From an uncultured Bacilli bacterium (lineage in GTDB: Bacteria; Bacillota_I; Bacilli_A; RF39; UBA660), in the NCBI GenBank assembly GCA_947631655.1, contig CANRME010000013.1, forward strand, positions 1 to 18,993: a DNA stretch of 18,993 bases. Direction: 5' to 3'. A program made the position numbers and the translations under genes. The number at the start of each line of letters is the position of its first letter. Position 1 is the first letter of the stretch. Positions 1 to 7,488 of this stretch are shown here, piece by piece. The notes below the pieces were generated by a model. It was given only the letters and a program-made list of their open reading frames with translations. It did not search any database and was not told the origin of the DNA.

Positions 1-284
1 TATACACCCATTAAAAGAGATAATTCTTCATCATTAATTAATCTTATAGTACTAGAAAGTAATGGTTTTCTTATAACACCACTAACATATTTATTGTTAA
101 TATATTCGCCTAAAAATCTTATTTTTACTTCTTGATTATCGACTTCTTCTACTTCTCCTAAAATTCTTTGGTCGGGGGCTTCAAAGATTACATGAACATT
201 CATTAAGTCTTTATCTTCCCCTTGCAAACGGTTATTTTCGACTTTCGCTTCCCCTTCTCCAATGTATAATATTTTGCCAAACAT
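1..284 (-). CDS. 5' end of a probable HerA-type ATP-binding protein (3' part outside the window)
   Basis: I translated this by hand from the ATG at 284, reading leftward; the frame stays open for 94 codons to the window edge. It begins MFGKILYIGEGEAKVEN and contains VIFEAPDQRILGEVEEV, RFLGEYINNKYVSGVIRKP and IRLINDEELSLLMG. This looks like the small beta-barrel (HAS-barrel) that precedes the ATPase domain of HerA/DUF87-type DNA translocases, where a conserved barrel leads into a Walker A motif about 100-150 residues further on. That ATPase domain is not in the window, so the call rests on the N-terminal pattern alone. The start is supported by an AGAGGTG Shine-Dalgarno (294-300) about nine bases upstream. 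In-frame GTG and TTG codons just upstream are less well placed. It follows the T-box operon in the same orientation but has its own -10 element. Confidence 0.5.
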   Translation of the reverse strand, partial: MFGKILYIGEGEAKVENNRLQGEDKDLMNVHVIFEAPDQRILGEVEEVDNQEVKIRFLGEYINNKYVSGVIRKPLLSSTIRLINDEELSLLMGV

Positions 285-312
285 ATGCGCCAACACCTCT
301 TTACTATATATA

Positions 313-321
313 AGTATACCA
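313..321 (-). promoter_or_regulatory. Extended -10 promoter element for the HerA-like gene
   Basis: The minus strand reads TGGTATACT, an extended -10 (TGn plus TATACT), about 30 bases upstream of the ATG at 284. No good -35 lies 16-18 bases further up, which is usual for extended -10 promoters. It sits directly after the T-run that follows the upstream gene. Confidence 0.45.
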
Positions 322-333
322 TACCTAAATTAT

Positions 334-363
334 AAAAAAAAGAGCAAATATTTTTAATTTTGC
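334..363 (-). terminator. Weak intrinsic terminator at the end of the hisS-gatB operon
   Basis: On the minus strand, GCAAA (363-359) can pair with TTTGC (348-344) across a 10-base loop that contains the stop codon of the 327-residue gene. It is followed by TC and a run of seven T (340-334). The stem is only five base pairs, so termination may be partial. Confidence 0.35.
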
Positions 364-1337
364 ATCTTATTTTTCTTTATACTTTTAGGTAACATTCGTT
401 TAAGAGATGGATTTTTTTCAGGATAATAATTCATTTCTTCCGAAACAGCATTGCAACAAACGTTAAATAATCTTTCTACTTCATCTATATCTATATACTT
501 TATCTTTTTTATTAAACTAGAAAACAAATCAAAACATTCATGAGTATATTTTTTATACAAAGCACTAGAATCGGTAACAGTTTTTGTATTTTCATTAATT
601 AATATTTGATTATTTTTTCTCAAATATTTAAGCATATGTTTCATAGATGGCTTTATAAATGGTTCAGTTTCATATTTTTTAATTGTTATTTGATAAGCTG
701 CTTCATATATAGATTCAATATTATCTAAAGTAACATGATTATTTTTGCTGATTAAATATAAAAAATTATTGCGTAATTCTTTAATAAAATCATTTATTTC
801 TTTATTACTTGCTAAATATCCTTCCTCTATTTTATATCTATTTAAACTTTTATTAATTGAAAAATTATCTTGCTTTTGATATTTATTTCGAGCATAAGCA
901 TCAATTTCTTCTAATGTTCCTAATTCATATAAATTTTTTTCTTTTAAAAAACCTTGTTTAATTTCTTTTCTTTGAATTTTTAAATATGCAATGAGCTTAG
1001 AATAAGTAGAAATTTGGTTTAACCAATAGGAAAAGTAAGCTTTTTCTTCTTCTCTTACTTGTTTAGTGCTACTAACTAAGAATTCATTTTGCAGAGCTAC
1101 TAATTCATCTTTTAATATTTCTAAATAATTATTGGTAAGTTCATCATTAAAAACACAAGCAATTAAATACTTAATTTTAGTATATAAATATTTAATTCGT
1201 GGTTTATCTATGGCAGTTAGAATAGTTATAAGACATTTATTTAGCTCTTTTAAAGAAGCATGTTTATTTTCTTCTAAATATTTAATATTCAAATCAATAT
1301 TTTTTATTATTTCTTTTTTATTAAAGTTTATATTCAT
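354..1337 (-). CDS. Hypothetical Lys-rich helical protein with an internal 80-residue-period duplication
   Basis: I do not recognise this 327-residue family. It is soluble (no hydrophobic span long enough for a membrane helix, no signal peptide), rich in Lys, Glu, Asn and Tyr, and predicted mainly helical. The C-terminal half contains two copies of a module exactly 80 residues apart without gaps. Copy one (about 202-243) and copy two (about 282-323) share L/I-D-x-I/V-E-x-I/L-Y/F and, 19-28 residues later, a P-S-M/L-K-H/R-M-L block (230-236 and 310-316) followed by K/R-K-N. It starts 22 bases after the gatB stop, with an AAGGTGA Shine-Dalgarno 8 bases upstream, so it is very likely the last gene of the T-box-controlled operon. 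That position suggests a link to translation or tRNA, but gives no biochemical function. Confidence 0.8.
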   Translation of the reverse strand: MNINFNKKEIIKNIDLNIKYLEENKHASLKELNKCLITILTAIDKPRIKYLYTKIKYLIACVFNDELTNNYLEILKDELVALQNEFLVSSTKQVREEEKAYFSYWLNQISTYSKLIAYLKIQRKEIKQGFLKEKNLYELGTLEEIDAYARNKYQKQDNFSINKSLNRYKIEEGYLASNKEINDFIKELRNNFLYLISKNNHVTLDNIESIYEAAYQITIKKYETEPFIKPSMKHMLKYLRKNNQILINENTKTVTDSSALYKKYTHECFDLFSSLIKKIKYIDIDEVERLFNVCCNAVSEEMNYYPEKNPSLKRMLPKSIKKNKMQN

Positions 1338-1359
1338 TTATGTATTCACCTTTTTAGTT

Positions 1360-2781
1360 TTAAATTTCACTTAGAAGTTTGGTTAAAATTTCTTTAGTTA
1401 AACTAGGATTAGCTTTTCCCCTAGTTTCTTTCATTACTTGACCCACAAAGTAATCGAATAAATTTGATTTACCATTTTTATATTCGTTTACTTGGTTAGG
1501 ATTATTATCTATTATATTTTTAATAATACTTGTTAATTCATTAGTATCGCTAATTTGGGTATTTTCTTTTAAATAGTTCTTAGGTTCTTTTTCTTCTAGA
1601 ATAGCTTTATTAAATATTTCTTTAGCTTGTTTAGAAGAGATAGCTCCTTTTTCTAAAGCATCAATTATTTGTTTTAAATAAGTCGGTTTTAAATAAAATT
1701 CTTCTAAAGGAATATCTAATTCATTTATTTTACCTAGAATACTTGTTGTCAGCCAGTTGGAAGCAAGTTTGGCTGGAATATCTAGTTTTAGACATTCTTC
1801 AAAGTAATCACTAACATTTTTTTCCTTTATTATTACTTTAGCATCATAACTACTTAAACCATATTGTTCTTCATAAATTTTCTTTCTTTCAATCGGAAGG
1901 ATGGGAATGGTTTTTTTAATACTTTCTATCTCCTCTTTTGTTATAACATACGGAGGAATATTAGGATCAGGAAAATATTTATAATCGATAGCGTCAGCTT
2001 TACTACGCATTCTAATGGTTTGTTTGTTTTCTTCGTCCCATCTTCTCGTTTCTTGTTCGATTTCGGATGCTTTTCCAGCATCAAGTAATGCACTTTGTCT
2101 TTTTATTTCATATTCAATAACATCTCTTACAGCACCGAATGAATTTACATTTTTAATTTCGACTTTCGTACCTAGAGTTTCATCTTTAGATAAAGAAACG
2201 TTAACATCGCATCTAATCTCCCCTTTTTTCGTATCCCCTTCACTAACATCACAATATTTGTAAGTGCTACGCATATGCTCTAGAAATGCTACCGCATCAG
2301 CGGAACTATGAATACATGGTTCCGTTACGAGTTCTAGTAGAGGAACTCCTGCTCTATTGTAATCAATTACTGAAGTATCAACGTAGTGGTCTAAAGATGC
2401 AGCATCTTCTTCCAAATGTATGTCATGAATTTTAATATTTACTACTTTATCATCGACTAAAATATCGATATTTCCATTAGTTCCAACAGGATTATAAAAT
2501 TGAGTTATTTGGTACCCTTTTGGTAAGTCAGGATAATAATAGTTTTTTCTATCAAAACTCATAAATTCTGGAATTTTGCAGTTCAAAACTAAGGCCATTT
2601 TTATAGCATCCCTTACGCATTTATGATTAACCATTGGTAATGTACCAGGAAAAGCCATATCTAGAGGGGTTACATTATCATTGGGAGTACCACTAAAAGT
2701 ATTACGGCTTTTGGAAAAAACTTTAGAATTACTTTTAAGTTCACAGTGCATCTCTAAACCGATTGTTACTTGATAATTCAT
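1360..2781 (-). CDS. gatB: Asp-tRNA(Asn)/Glu-tRNA(Gln) amidotransferase subunit B
   Basis: GatB binds the misacylated tRNA, phosphorylates the Glu or Asp carboxyl with ATP, and receives ammonia from GatA to give Gln-tRNA(Gln) or Asn-tRNA(Asn). Its 473 residues match the usual length of about 475. Family signatures are visible: GLEMHCEL at the N terminus, PGTLP (45-49), DRKNYYYPDLPKGYQIT (77-93), HLEEDA (122-127), YNRAGVPLLELVTEP (141-155), VEIKNVNSF, QETRRW and YFPDPNIPP. The helical YqeY-like tail follows from about residue 330. HLEEDA is followed by ASLDH where many GatB proteins have GKxxH, a minor variation. The ATG overlaps the gatA stop by four bases (ATGA) and has an AAGGAGG Shine-Dalgarno inside gatA, so the two genes are probably translationally coupled. 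Confidence 0.97.
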   Translation of the reverse strand: MNYQVTIGLEMHCELKSNSKVFSKSRNTFSGTPNDNVTPLDMAFPGTLPMVNHKCVRDAIKMALVLNCKIPEFMSFDRKNYYYPDLPKGYQITQFYNPVGTNGNIDILVDDKVVNIKIHDIHLEEDAASLDHYVDTSVIDYNRAGVPLLELVTEPCIHSSADAVAFLEHMRSTYKYCDVSEGDTKKGEIRCDVNVSLSKDETLGTKVEIKNVNSFGAVRDVIEYEIKRQSALLDAGKASEIEQETRRWDEENKQTIRMRSKADAIDYKYFPDPNIPPYVITKEEIESIKKTIPILPIERKKIYEEQYGLSSYDAKVIIKEKNVSDYFEECLKLDIPAKLASNWLTTSILGKINELDIPLEEFYLKPTYLKQIIDALEKGAISSKQAKEIFNKAILEEKEPKNYLKENTQISDTNELTSIIKNIIDNNPNQVNEYKNGKSNLFDYFVGQVMKETRGKANPSLTKEILTKLLSEI

Positions 2782-4244
2782 TTTAACCCTCCTTTAGCTA
2801 TTTGATTTTGATATGGCATAGCTTCCTCTAGTTTATGAGCAATATTTAAAAGAACAGAATCATTATAAATATTACTGGTTAAATTAATACCGACTGGTAA
2901 GTTATTTATAAATCCATTCGGAATGGTAATAGACGGAAATCCACCAAAGTTACCCACTTGTAAGTGTTCTTCTAAAATAGTATTTTCATCATTTGATACA
3001 TGGTCTACGCAATCCTTAATTAAAGGAGCAGGACCACTACCAACAGGAAGAATTACGGCATCATAAGTTTTAAATAAATTTTTCCAAGCTTCAACAATTA
3101 GTCTTCTTACGCGGGCCGCATTTCTAAAATATCTCTCTTGATTTTCTTTTTGAAGAACATAAGAACCAATGATAAATCTTCTTTTAATAAGAGGTGAAAA
3201 GCCTTTAGTTCGATGCTCTTTCATCATTTTAAAGACATCTTTTTTTTCGGGACTTCGTGGGCCGAAACTGATGCCAGTTAAATTAGACATATTACTTGTT
3301 GCTTCTGCACAAGAAATTACAACATAAACACTTGCGATTTTATCGAGCAGTTCCTTATTAACACTAACTTCTTCTACTTTTACACCTAAATTTTTAAAAA
3401 TATCTAAAGTTTTAGTAAAATTAGTTAAATGTTCTTTTAATTCGGAAGAGGCATGCGGATAATTAGATATATCACAAATTTCTTTAATATAGCATACTTT
3501 TTTATCTTTTATATCATTATCTATATCTTTTACTAAATCGATATTACTAGAATCCCAAGAAGTCATATCATTTTCATCTTGGCCTTTCATAGCATTTACA
3601 ACGATGCCAGCATCATAAACATTTCTTGTTAAAACTCCACAATGATCAAGACTGGAAGCAAAAGGAAATAAACCAAAACGGGAAATCATTCCATAAGTTG
3701 GTTTATATCCCACGATACCACAATAAGCTGCTGGTTTTCGAATGGAATCCCCAGTATCGCTTCCTAAGGCATAAGGGTAAACTCCTGCTGCCACTGATGC
3801 GGCACTACCACAAGAAGAACCACCTGGGGTACGTGTTAAATCCCAAGGATTTTTGACAATTCCAGTATGAGGAGTAATTCCTACTCCACCCATGCCAAAT
3901 TCGTCCATCGCGGTTTTAGCAACACCTATAACATTATGTTTATTCAAATTATTGATAGCGGTTGCATTATAGAAGGGAATATAATTATTTAAAGTATTAG
4001 AAGATGCCGTAGTTAAAATATCTTTAGTAGCATAATTATCTTTAATACCATAAGGTATTCCAGATAATAAGTCAGATGTTACCTCTTTTTCTTCGGCATT
4101 ATCTAAAATACTTACAAAAGCATTACAAGAATTTTCTAGTTCATGGGCTTTTTTTAAACTTTCTTTAATTAATTCCTTACTAGTTACTTTTTTATTTACT
4201 AAGACTTCATGAATTTCAGTTAGACTTTTATCCATATAAGACAT
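2778..4244 (-). CDS. gatA: Asp-tRNA(Asn)/Glu-tRNA(Gln) amidotransferase subunit A (amidase)
   Basis: GatA hydrolyses glutamine and channels the ammonia to GatB. It has the amidase-signature fold with a Ser-cisSer-Lys triad. Counting from the ATG at 4244 (488 residues), I assign Lys68 (GIPYGIKDNY), cis-Ser143 (PGGSSCGSA) and nucleophile Ser167 (SDTGDSIRKPA). The spacings of 75 and 24 residues match my memory of S. aureus GatA (K79/S154/S178). The usual GSSGGS and TGGS are here GSSCGS and TGDS, variants I associate with Mollicutes-type enzymes. The frame is open back to a GTG at 4256, but the ATG at 4244 is preferred: it lies one base after the gatC stop, eight bases after an AGGTGG Shine-Dalgarno. 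The C terminus overlaps gatB by four bases. Confidence 0.96.
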   Translation of the reverse strand: MSYMDKSLTEIHEVLVNKKVTSKELIKESLKKAHELENSCNAFVSILDNAEEKEVTSDLLSGIPYGIKDNYATKDILTTASSNTLNNYIPFYNATAINNLNKHNVIGVAKTAMDEFGMGGVGITPHTGIVKNPWDLTRTPGGSSCGSAASVAAGVYPYALGSDTGDSIRKPAAYCGIVGYKPTYGMISRFGLFPFASSLDHCGVLTRNVYDAGIVVNAMKGQDENDMTSWDSSNIDLVKDIDNDIKDKKVCYIKEICDISNYPHASSELKEHLTNFTKTLDIFKNLGVKVEEVSVNKELLDKIASVYVVISCAEATSNMSNLTGISFGPRSPEKKDVFKMMKEHRTKGFSPLIKRRFIIGSYVLQKENQERYFRNAARVRRLIVEAWKNLFKTYDAVILPVGSGPAPLIKDCVDHVSNDENTILEEHLQVGNFGGFPSITIPNGFINNLPVGINLTSNIYNDSVLLNIAHKLEEAMPYQNQIAKGGLK

Positions 4245-4245
4245 C

Positions 4246-4548
4246 TTAATCACCACCTACTACTTTAGGTACTTCAACATAACGTCCATAAGTATTTTCG
4301 CAATTTTTTAAAACATCTTTAATATCAGAAGACGGAGCTGCTTCATCTTCTCTTAAAGTAGTTATCGTATTATCTAGACAGTGGGTCATCGGAGTTACTT
4401 TAGCAATATCTTTAATGGTACTAATTTTTGCAATGCTTTCATCAATTACGGAAAATTCTGCTAAAACATTGTTTAATTCTTCTTCCGTTAAACCAATTAG
4501 TAATTTTGAAGCATAATCATTAACCATTTCTTTGGTAAATTTTGCCAT
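4246..4548 (-). CDS. gatC: Asp-tRNA(Asn)/Glu-tRNA(Gln) amidotransferase subunit C
   Basis: GatC is the small subunit that wraps around the GatA-GatB interface and stabilises the complex. The 100-residue product has the family layout: an N-terminal helical half (MAKFTKEMVNDYASKLLIGL), a central VTPMTH segment, LREDEAAPS, and a C-terminal VPKVV tail. The frame extends upstream to 4572. I chose the ATG at 4548 because GGAGGG lies six bases before it and because family members begin at this point; the extension would overlap the asnS stop. The order gatC-gatA-gatB, with a one-base gap then a four-base overlap, is the standard operon arrangement. Confidence 0.95.
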   Translation of the reverse strand: MAKFTKEMVNDYASKLLIGLTEEELNNVLAEFSVIDESIAKISTIKDIAKVTPMTHCLDNTITTLREDEAAPSSDIKDVLKNCENTYGRYVEVPKVVGGD

Positions 4549-4559
4549 TTTAATCCCTC

Positions 4560-5936
4560 CTAATATTCGCAATGTCCTGGAGTTCTTGGATAAGGTATGA
4601 CATCTCTAATATTATCTACACCAGTTAGATAAATAATAAGACGTTCAAACCCCATACCAAAGCCAGAGTGGTAACATGTACCAAACTTTCGTAAGTTACA
4701 ATACCAATCAACAGTATTTATATCAACCCCCATAGACTTTGCTCTTTTAAGTAATTTATCGTAATCTTCTTCCCTTTGACTGCCACCCATAAGTTCGCCA
4801 GCACCAGGTACTTCTAAATCGACAGCAGCGACCGTTTTGCCATCTTCATTTTCTTTCATATACCAAGCTTTAATATCTTTGGGCCAGTTAGTTATAAAGA
4901 CTGGACCTTTAAATACTTCATCAGTTAAGTATCTTTCATGTTCTTTAGCAATATCGCTATCATAATCTGGAGTAAATTCCCATTTAATACCAGACTTATT
5001 TAAAATATCAATTGCTTCATGGTGAGTAATACGAGAAAACTCAGATTTTACTAAGTTATTTAGTTTATCTAGTAAACCAGTATCAACAAATTTATTTAAG
5101 AATTCTAGTTCTTCTTTACAATGGTCTAAAACATAATTAACGATATATTTTAACATATCTTCTTCGGCATCCATTAAACCATCTAAGTCACAGAAAGCAA
5201 TTTCCGGTTCAATCATCCAGAACTCATTAGCATGGGTTTTAGTATTAGAGTTTTCAGTTCTAAAAGTGGGCCCAAAAGTATAGATTTTTTTAAAAGCCAT
5301 AGCAAAAGTTTCACCATGTAATTGCCCAGTTCCCGTAATAAAAGCTAATTTATTAAATAAATCTTTTTCATAATCACATTTACCATCCTTTAAAGGAATG
5401 TTATCTAAATCTAAAGTAGTAAGTTTAAACATTTGGTTTTCCCCTTCACAATCGGCCGTGGTAATTAAAGGAGTATGAACATATAAGTATCCATTACTTT
5501 GAAAATACTCATGAATTGCCATGGCTGCCACACTACGAATCCTAAATACGGCTTGAAAAAGATTAGTACGAGGTCGTAAATAAGCTTGATCTCTTAAAAA
5601 CTCCCTAGAATGGGCTTTAGGTTGAATCGGGTAATCATTTGGAGAGTCTCCTAGTAAAGTAATTTTTTGCGCTTTTAATTCATAATCTTGTTTACCTTCA
5701 CTTTGAACTAGTGTCCCTTCAATTTCTAAAGCACAACCAACTAAATAGTGACTTACTTTATCATAGTCTTTTAAAGTATTATCATAAACAATTTGTAAGT
5801 GGTGAAAACAAGTACCATCAGAAAAATCGATAAAACCAAAATTTGCTTGTGGACGATGATTTCGAATCCAACCAGTTACAGTTATATCTTTACCAATTAA
5901 ATCTTTACTTATATCTTTAATATCTAATCTTTGCAT
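4560..5936 (-). CDS. asnS: Asparaginyl-tRNA synthetase
   Basis: Class IIb synthetase that charges tRNA(Asn) with asparagine. The 458 residues show an N-terminal OB-fold anticodon-binding domain (VTGWIRNHRPQANFGFIDF, about 19-38), then the class II core. The AsnRS signature GQLHGETFA (204-212) and motif 2 FGPTFRTENSNTKTHANEFW (221-240) follow. Motif 3 is GFGMGFERL (425-433), and the C terminus is the typical VIPYPRTPGH. The TKTHANEFW sequence and length separate it from AspRS. It lies 21 bases after hisS, with an AAGGA Shine-Dalgarno. Having asnS next to gatCAB implies the amidotransferase is needed mainly for Gln-tRNA(Gln), provided glnS is absent from the genome; that cannot be seen here. 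Confidence 0.96.
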   Translation of the reverse strand: MQRLDIKDISKDLIGKDITVTGWIRNHRPQANFGFIDFSDGTCFHHLQIVYDNTLKDYDKVSHYLVGCALEIEGTLVQSEGKQDYELKAQKITLLGDSPNDYPIQPKAHSREFLRDQAYLRPRTNLFQAVFRIRSVAAMAIHEYFQSNGYLYVHTPLITTADCEGENQMFKLTTLDLDNIPLKDGKCDYEKDLFNKLAFITGTGQLHGETFAMAFKKIYTFGPTFRTENSNTKTHANEFWMIEPEIAFCDLDGLMDAEEDMLKYIVNYVLDHCKEELEFLNKFVDTGLLDKLNNLVKSEFSRITHHEAIDILNKSGIKWEFTPDYDSDIAKEHERYLTDEVFKGPVFITNWPKDIKAWYMKENEDGKTVAAVDLEVPGAGELMGGSQREEDYDKLLKRAKSMGVDINTVDWYCNLRKFGTCYHSGFGMGFERLIIYLTGVDNIRDVIPYPRTPGHCEY

Positions 5937-5957
5937 AATATTTTTCCTTTCAATTAT

Positions 5958-7220
5958 TTACATATTTCCATCTAATTCATCAATTAAATTTATTTCTTTA
6001 ATTTTTTTCTTGTCTTTAGTTAAATTATCTTTTAATTCTAGCATACCATCTTTTAAATCTTCACTATTTAAAATTATTAAATATTTAGAATTATATTTAT
6101 CGGCTTCTTTAAACTGGGCTTTTAAATTCTTCCCAAGATAGTCAACATCCGTACTAAAACCATTTAATCTTAATTCTTGGGCTAGATACGTAGCATGCTC
6201 TTTTTCTTCATCATTAACATATAGAACAAATACATCTAAAGATTTTTCGTCGGCACATTTAAGTTCTAGAGTATTAATCGTAAATAAGACTCTTTCAATG
6301 CCACAAGCAAATCCAATGGCGGGAGTATCTGGACCTCCTAAATTTTTAACTAGAGAATTATATCTTCCTCCACCAGCTAGAACGTTACCAGTACCAAGTT
6401 CTTTTATATCCGCAACAATTTCAAAAACAGTGTGGTCATAGTAATCTAGTCCTCTTACAACATTAGGATCTATCTCATAATCAATATCCATCGTATCTAA
6501 ATAATTTAAAACTTTAGCAAATCTTTCTTTACTTTCTTTGTTTAAAAAATCTAAAACACGGGGAGCATTCTTAATTATGTCATTTTCGCCATCTACTTTA
6601 CAATCTAAAATACGTAAAGGATTTTTCTTAAATCTCTCTTTACAATCACTACATAATTCATTAATATGTGGTTCTAAATAATTTTTTAGAGCTTTACTGT
6701 AATTGTTGCGACTTTCAGTGTCTCCTAAAGAGTTAATTTTAACTTTTAAATTTTTAATACCTAAGGACTCAAATATTCTAATAGGAAGGCTTATCATTTC
6801 AGCATCAATACTAGGGTCATTACTACCTAAAGCTTCCATTCCAAATTGGGTAAATTCTCTATTTCTACCCGCTTGTGGTCTTTCATATCGATACATGGTT
6901 CCAAAATAATATAATTTAGTTAAGTCATTATTCCCATACATTTTATTTTCAATATAACTTCTTGCAATTCCCGCCGTTCCTTCTGGTCTTAGAGTTAAAT
7001 CTCTTCCTTTTTTATCTTGAAAATCATAAGTTTCTTTCGTAACTATGTCCGTTGTTTCACCAACGCCTCTATGGAATAGTTCTTTACTTTCAAATATCGG
7101 AGTTCTAATATAATCATAATTATAAAGACGGGCAAAAGTATGAATAACTTCTTCAATATAATTATAATTGCGGGCATCAAAATTTAAAACATCATAAGTT
7201 CCTTTTGGTTTTGTAATCAT
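5958..7220 (-). CDS. hisS: Histidyl-tRNA synthetase
   Basis: Class IIa synthetase for tRNA(His), 420 residues, the normal bacterial length. Visible motifs are KGTYDVL at the N terminus, TLRPEGTAGIAR (about 76-87), motif 2 YRYERPQAGRNREFTQFG, the HisA signature RGLDYYDHTVFE (256-267), the glycine-rich motif 3 segment AGGGRYNSL (282-290) with GIERV, and a C-terminal Rossmann-like anticodon domain. The HisA segment has DH where TG/TN/TR is more common. The open frame runs 66 bases further upstream from a GTG inside the T-box sequence. That extension is the antiterminator read as protein, and the ATG at 7220 has an AGAGGA Shine-Dalgarno five bases upstream. It is the first gene of the T-box operon. 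Confidence 0.97.
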   Translation of the reverse strand: MITKPKGTYDVLNFDARNYNYIEEVIHTFARLYNYDYIRTPIFESKELFHRGVGETTDIVTKETYDFQDKKGRDLTLRPEGTAGIARSYIENKMYGNNDLTKLYYFGTMYRYERPQAGRNREFTQFGMEALGSNDPSIDAEMISLPIRIFESLGIKNLKVKINSLGDTESRNNYSKALKNYLEPHINELCSDCKERFKKNPLRILDCKVDGENDIIKNAPRVLDFLNKESKERFAKVLNYLDTMDIDYEIDPNVVRGLDYYDHTVFEIVADIKELGTGNVLAGGGRYNSLVKNLGGPDTPAIGFACGIERVLFTINTLELKCADEKSLDVFVLYVNDEEKEHATYLAQELRLNGFSTDVDYLGKNLKAQFKEADKYNSKYLIILNSEDLKDGMLELKDNLTKDKKKIKEINLIDELDGNM

Positions 7221-7236
7221 ATAAATCCTCTTTTCT

Positions 7237-7440
7237 AAAAACAAAAACCCAGTATCTGTAAGGGCGAGATTTTCCCGCGGTGCCACCTTACTTTACTAGG
7301 TCTTATTTTATTTATCGCTTCGTAAGCGTCTTGTAAATATTTGGGCCGTTCTTTTCATAAAATAAGCTTTCGACGTTCGCACCATTTTCGTCTTCTCTTT
7401 AAAGAACTTATAATATTACTTCTTCCCTTACAAGAATTAC
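7237..7440 (-). promoter_or_regulatory. T-box riboswitch controlling hisS-asnS-gatCAB, probably Asn-specific
   Basis: The minus strand carries the T-box consensus AAGGTGGCACCGCGG (7289-7275). The antiterminator helix pairs GTAAGG (7291-7286) with CCTTAC (7263-7258), and a T-rich tract follows (7247-7237) before the hisS Shine-Dalgarno. Stem I runs 7434-7330: base CTTGTAA/TTACAAG, an AGTA element, a ten-pair helix with two T-T mismatches, an AGAGA kink-turn-like motif and a GGTGCGAA-type apical loop. A CGCTT/AAGCG hairpin (7328-7316) follows. On the 3' side of the specifier loop the bases are GAA-AAG-AAC-GG (7356-7346). No His codon is in position. AAC (7350-7348) fits Asn; AAG directly after GAA is the alternative. 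The base after TGG is C, which pairs with discriminator G73 as in tRNA(Asn), not with C73 of tRNA(His). The terminator stem itself looks weak. Confidence 0.9.
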
Positions 7441-7446
7441 TTAATT

Positions 7447-7475
7447 ATTATAACTTTTTTTAGCGTTTTTGTAAA
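7447..7475 (-). promoter_or_regulatory. Sigma-A-type promoter of the T-box/hisS operon
   Basis: On the minus strand, -35 TTTACA (7475-7470) and -10 TATAAT (7452-7447) are separated by exactly 17 bases. Transcription would start near 7440, just upstream of stem I of the T-box. The -35 begins 14 bases after the stop of the upstream gene. Confidence 0.8.
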
Positions 7476-7488
7476 TACATTTTAAAAC

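Noticed and set aside
1132..1374. Plus-strand 80-codon open frame with a hydrophobic C-terminal half.
   Set aside because: It lies opposite the start of the 327-residue gene, spans the gatB-downstream junction and has no Shine-Dalgarno. The hydrophobicity comes from complementing Lys/Asn codons.
7221..7286. N-terminal extension of hisS by 22 residues, from a GTG start.
   Set aside because: These codons are the T-box antiterminator and T-tract read as protein. The ATG at 7220 has a proper Shine-Dalgarno and gives the normal HisRS N terminus.
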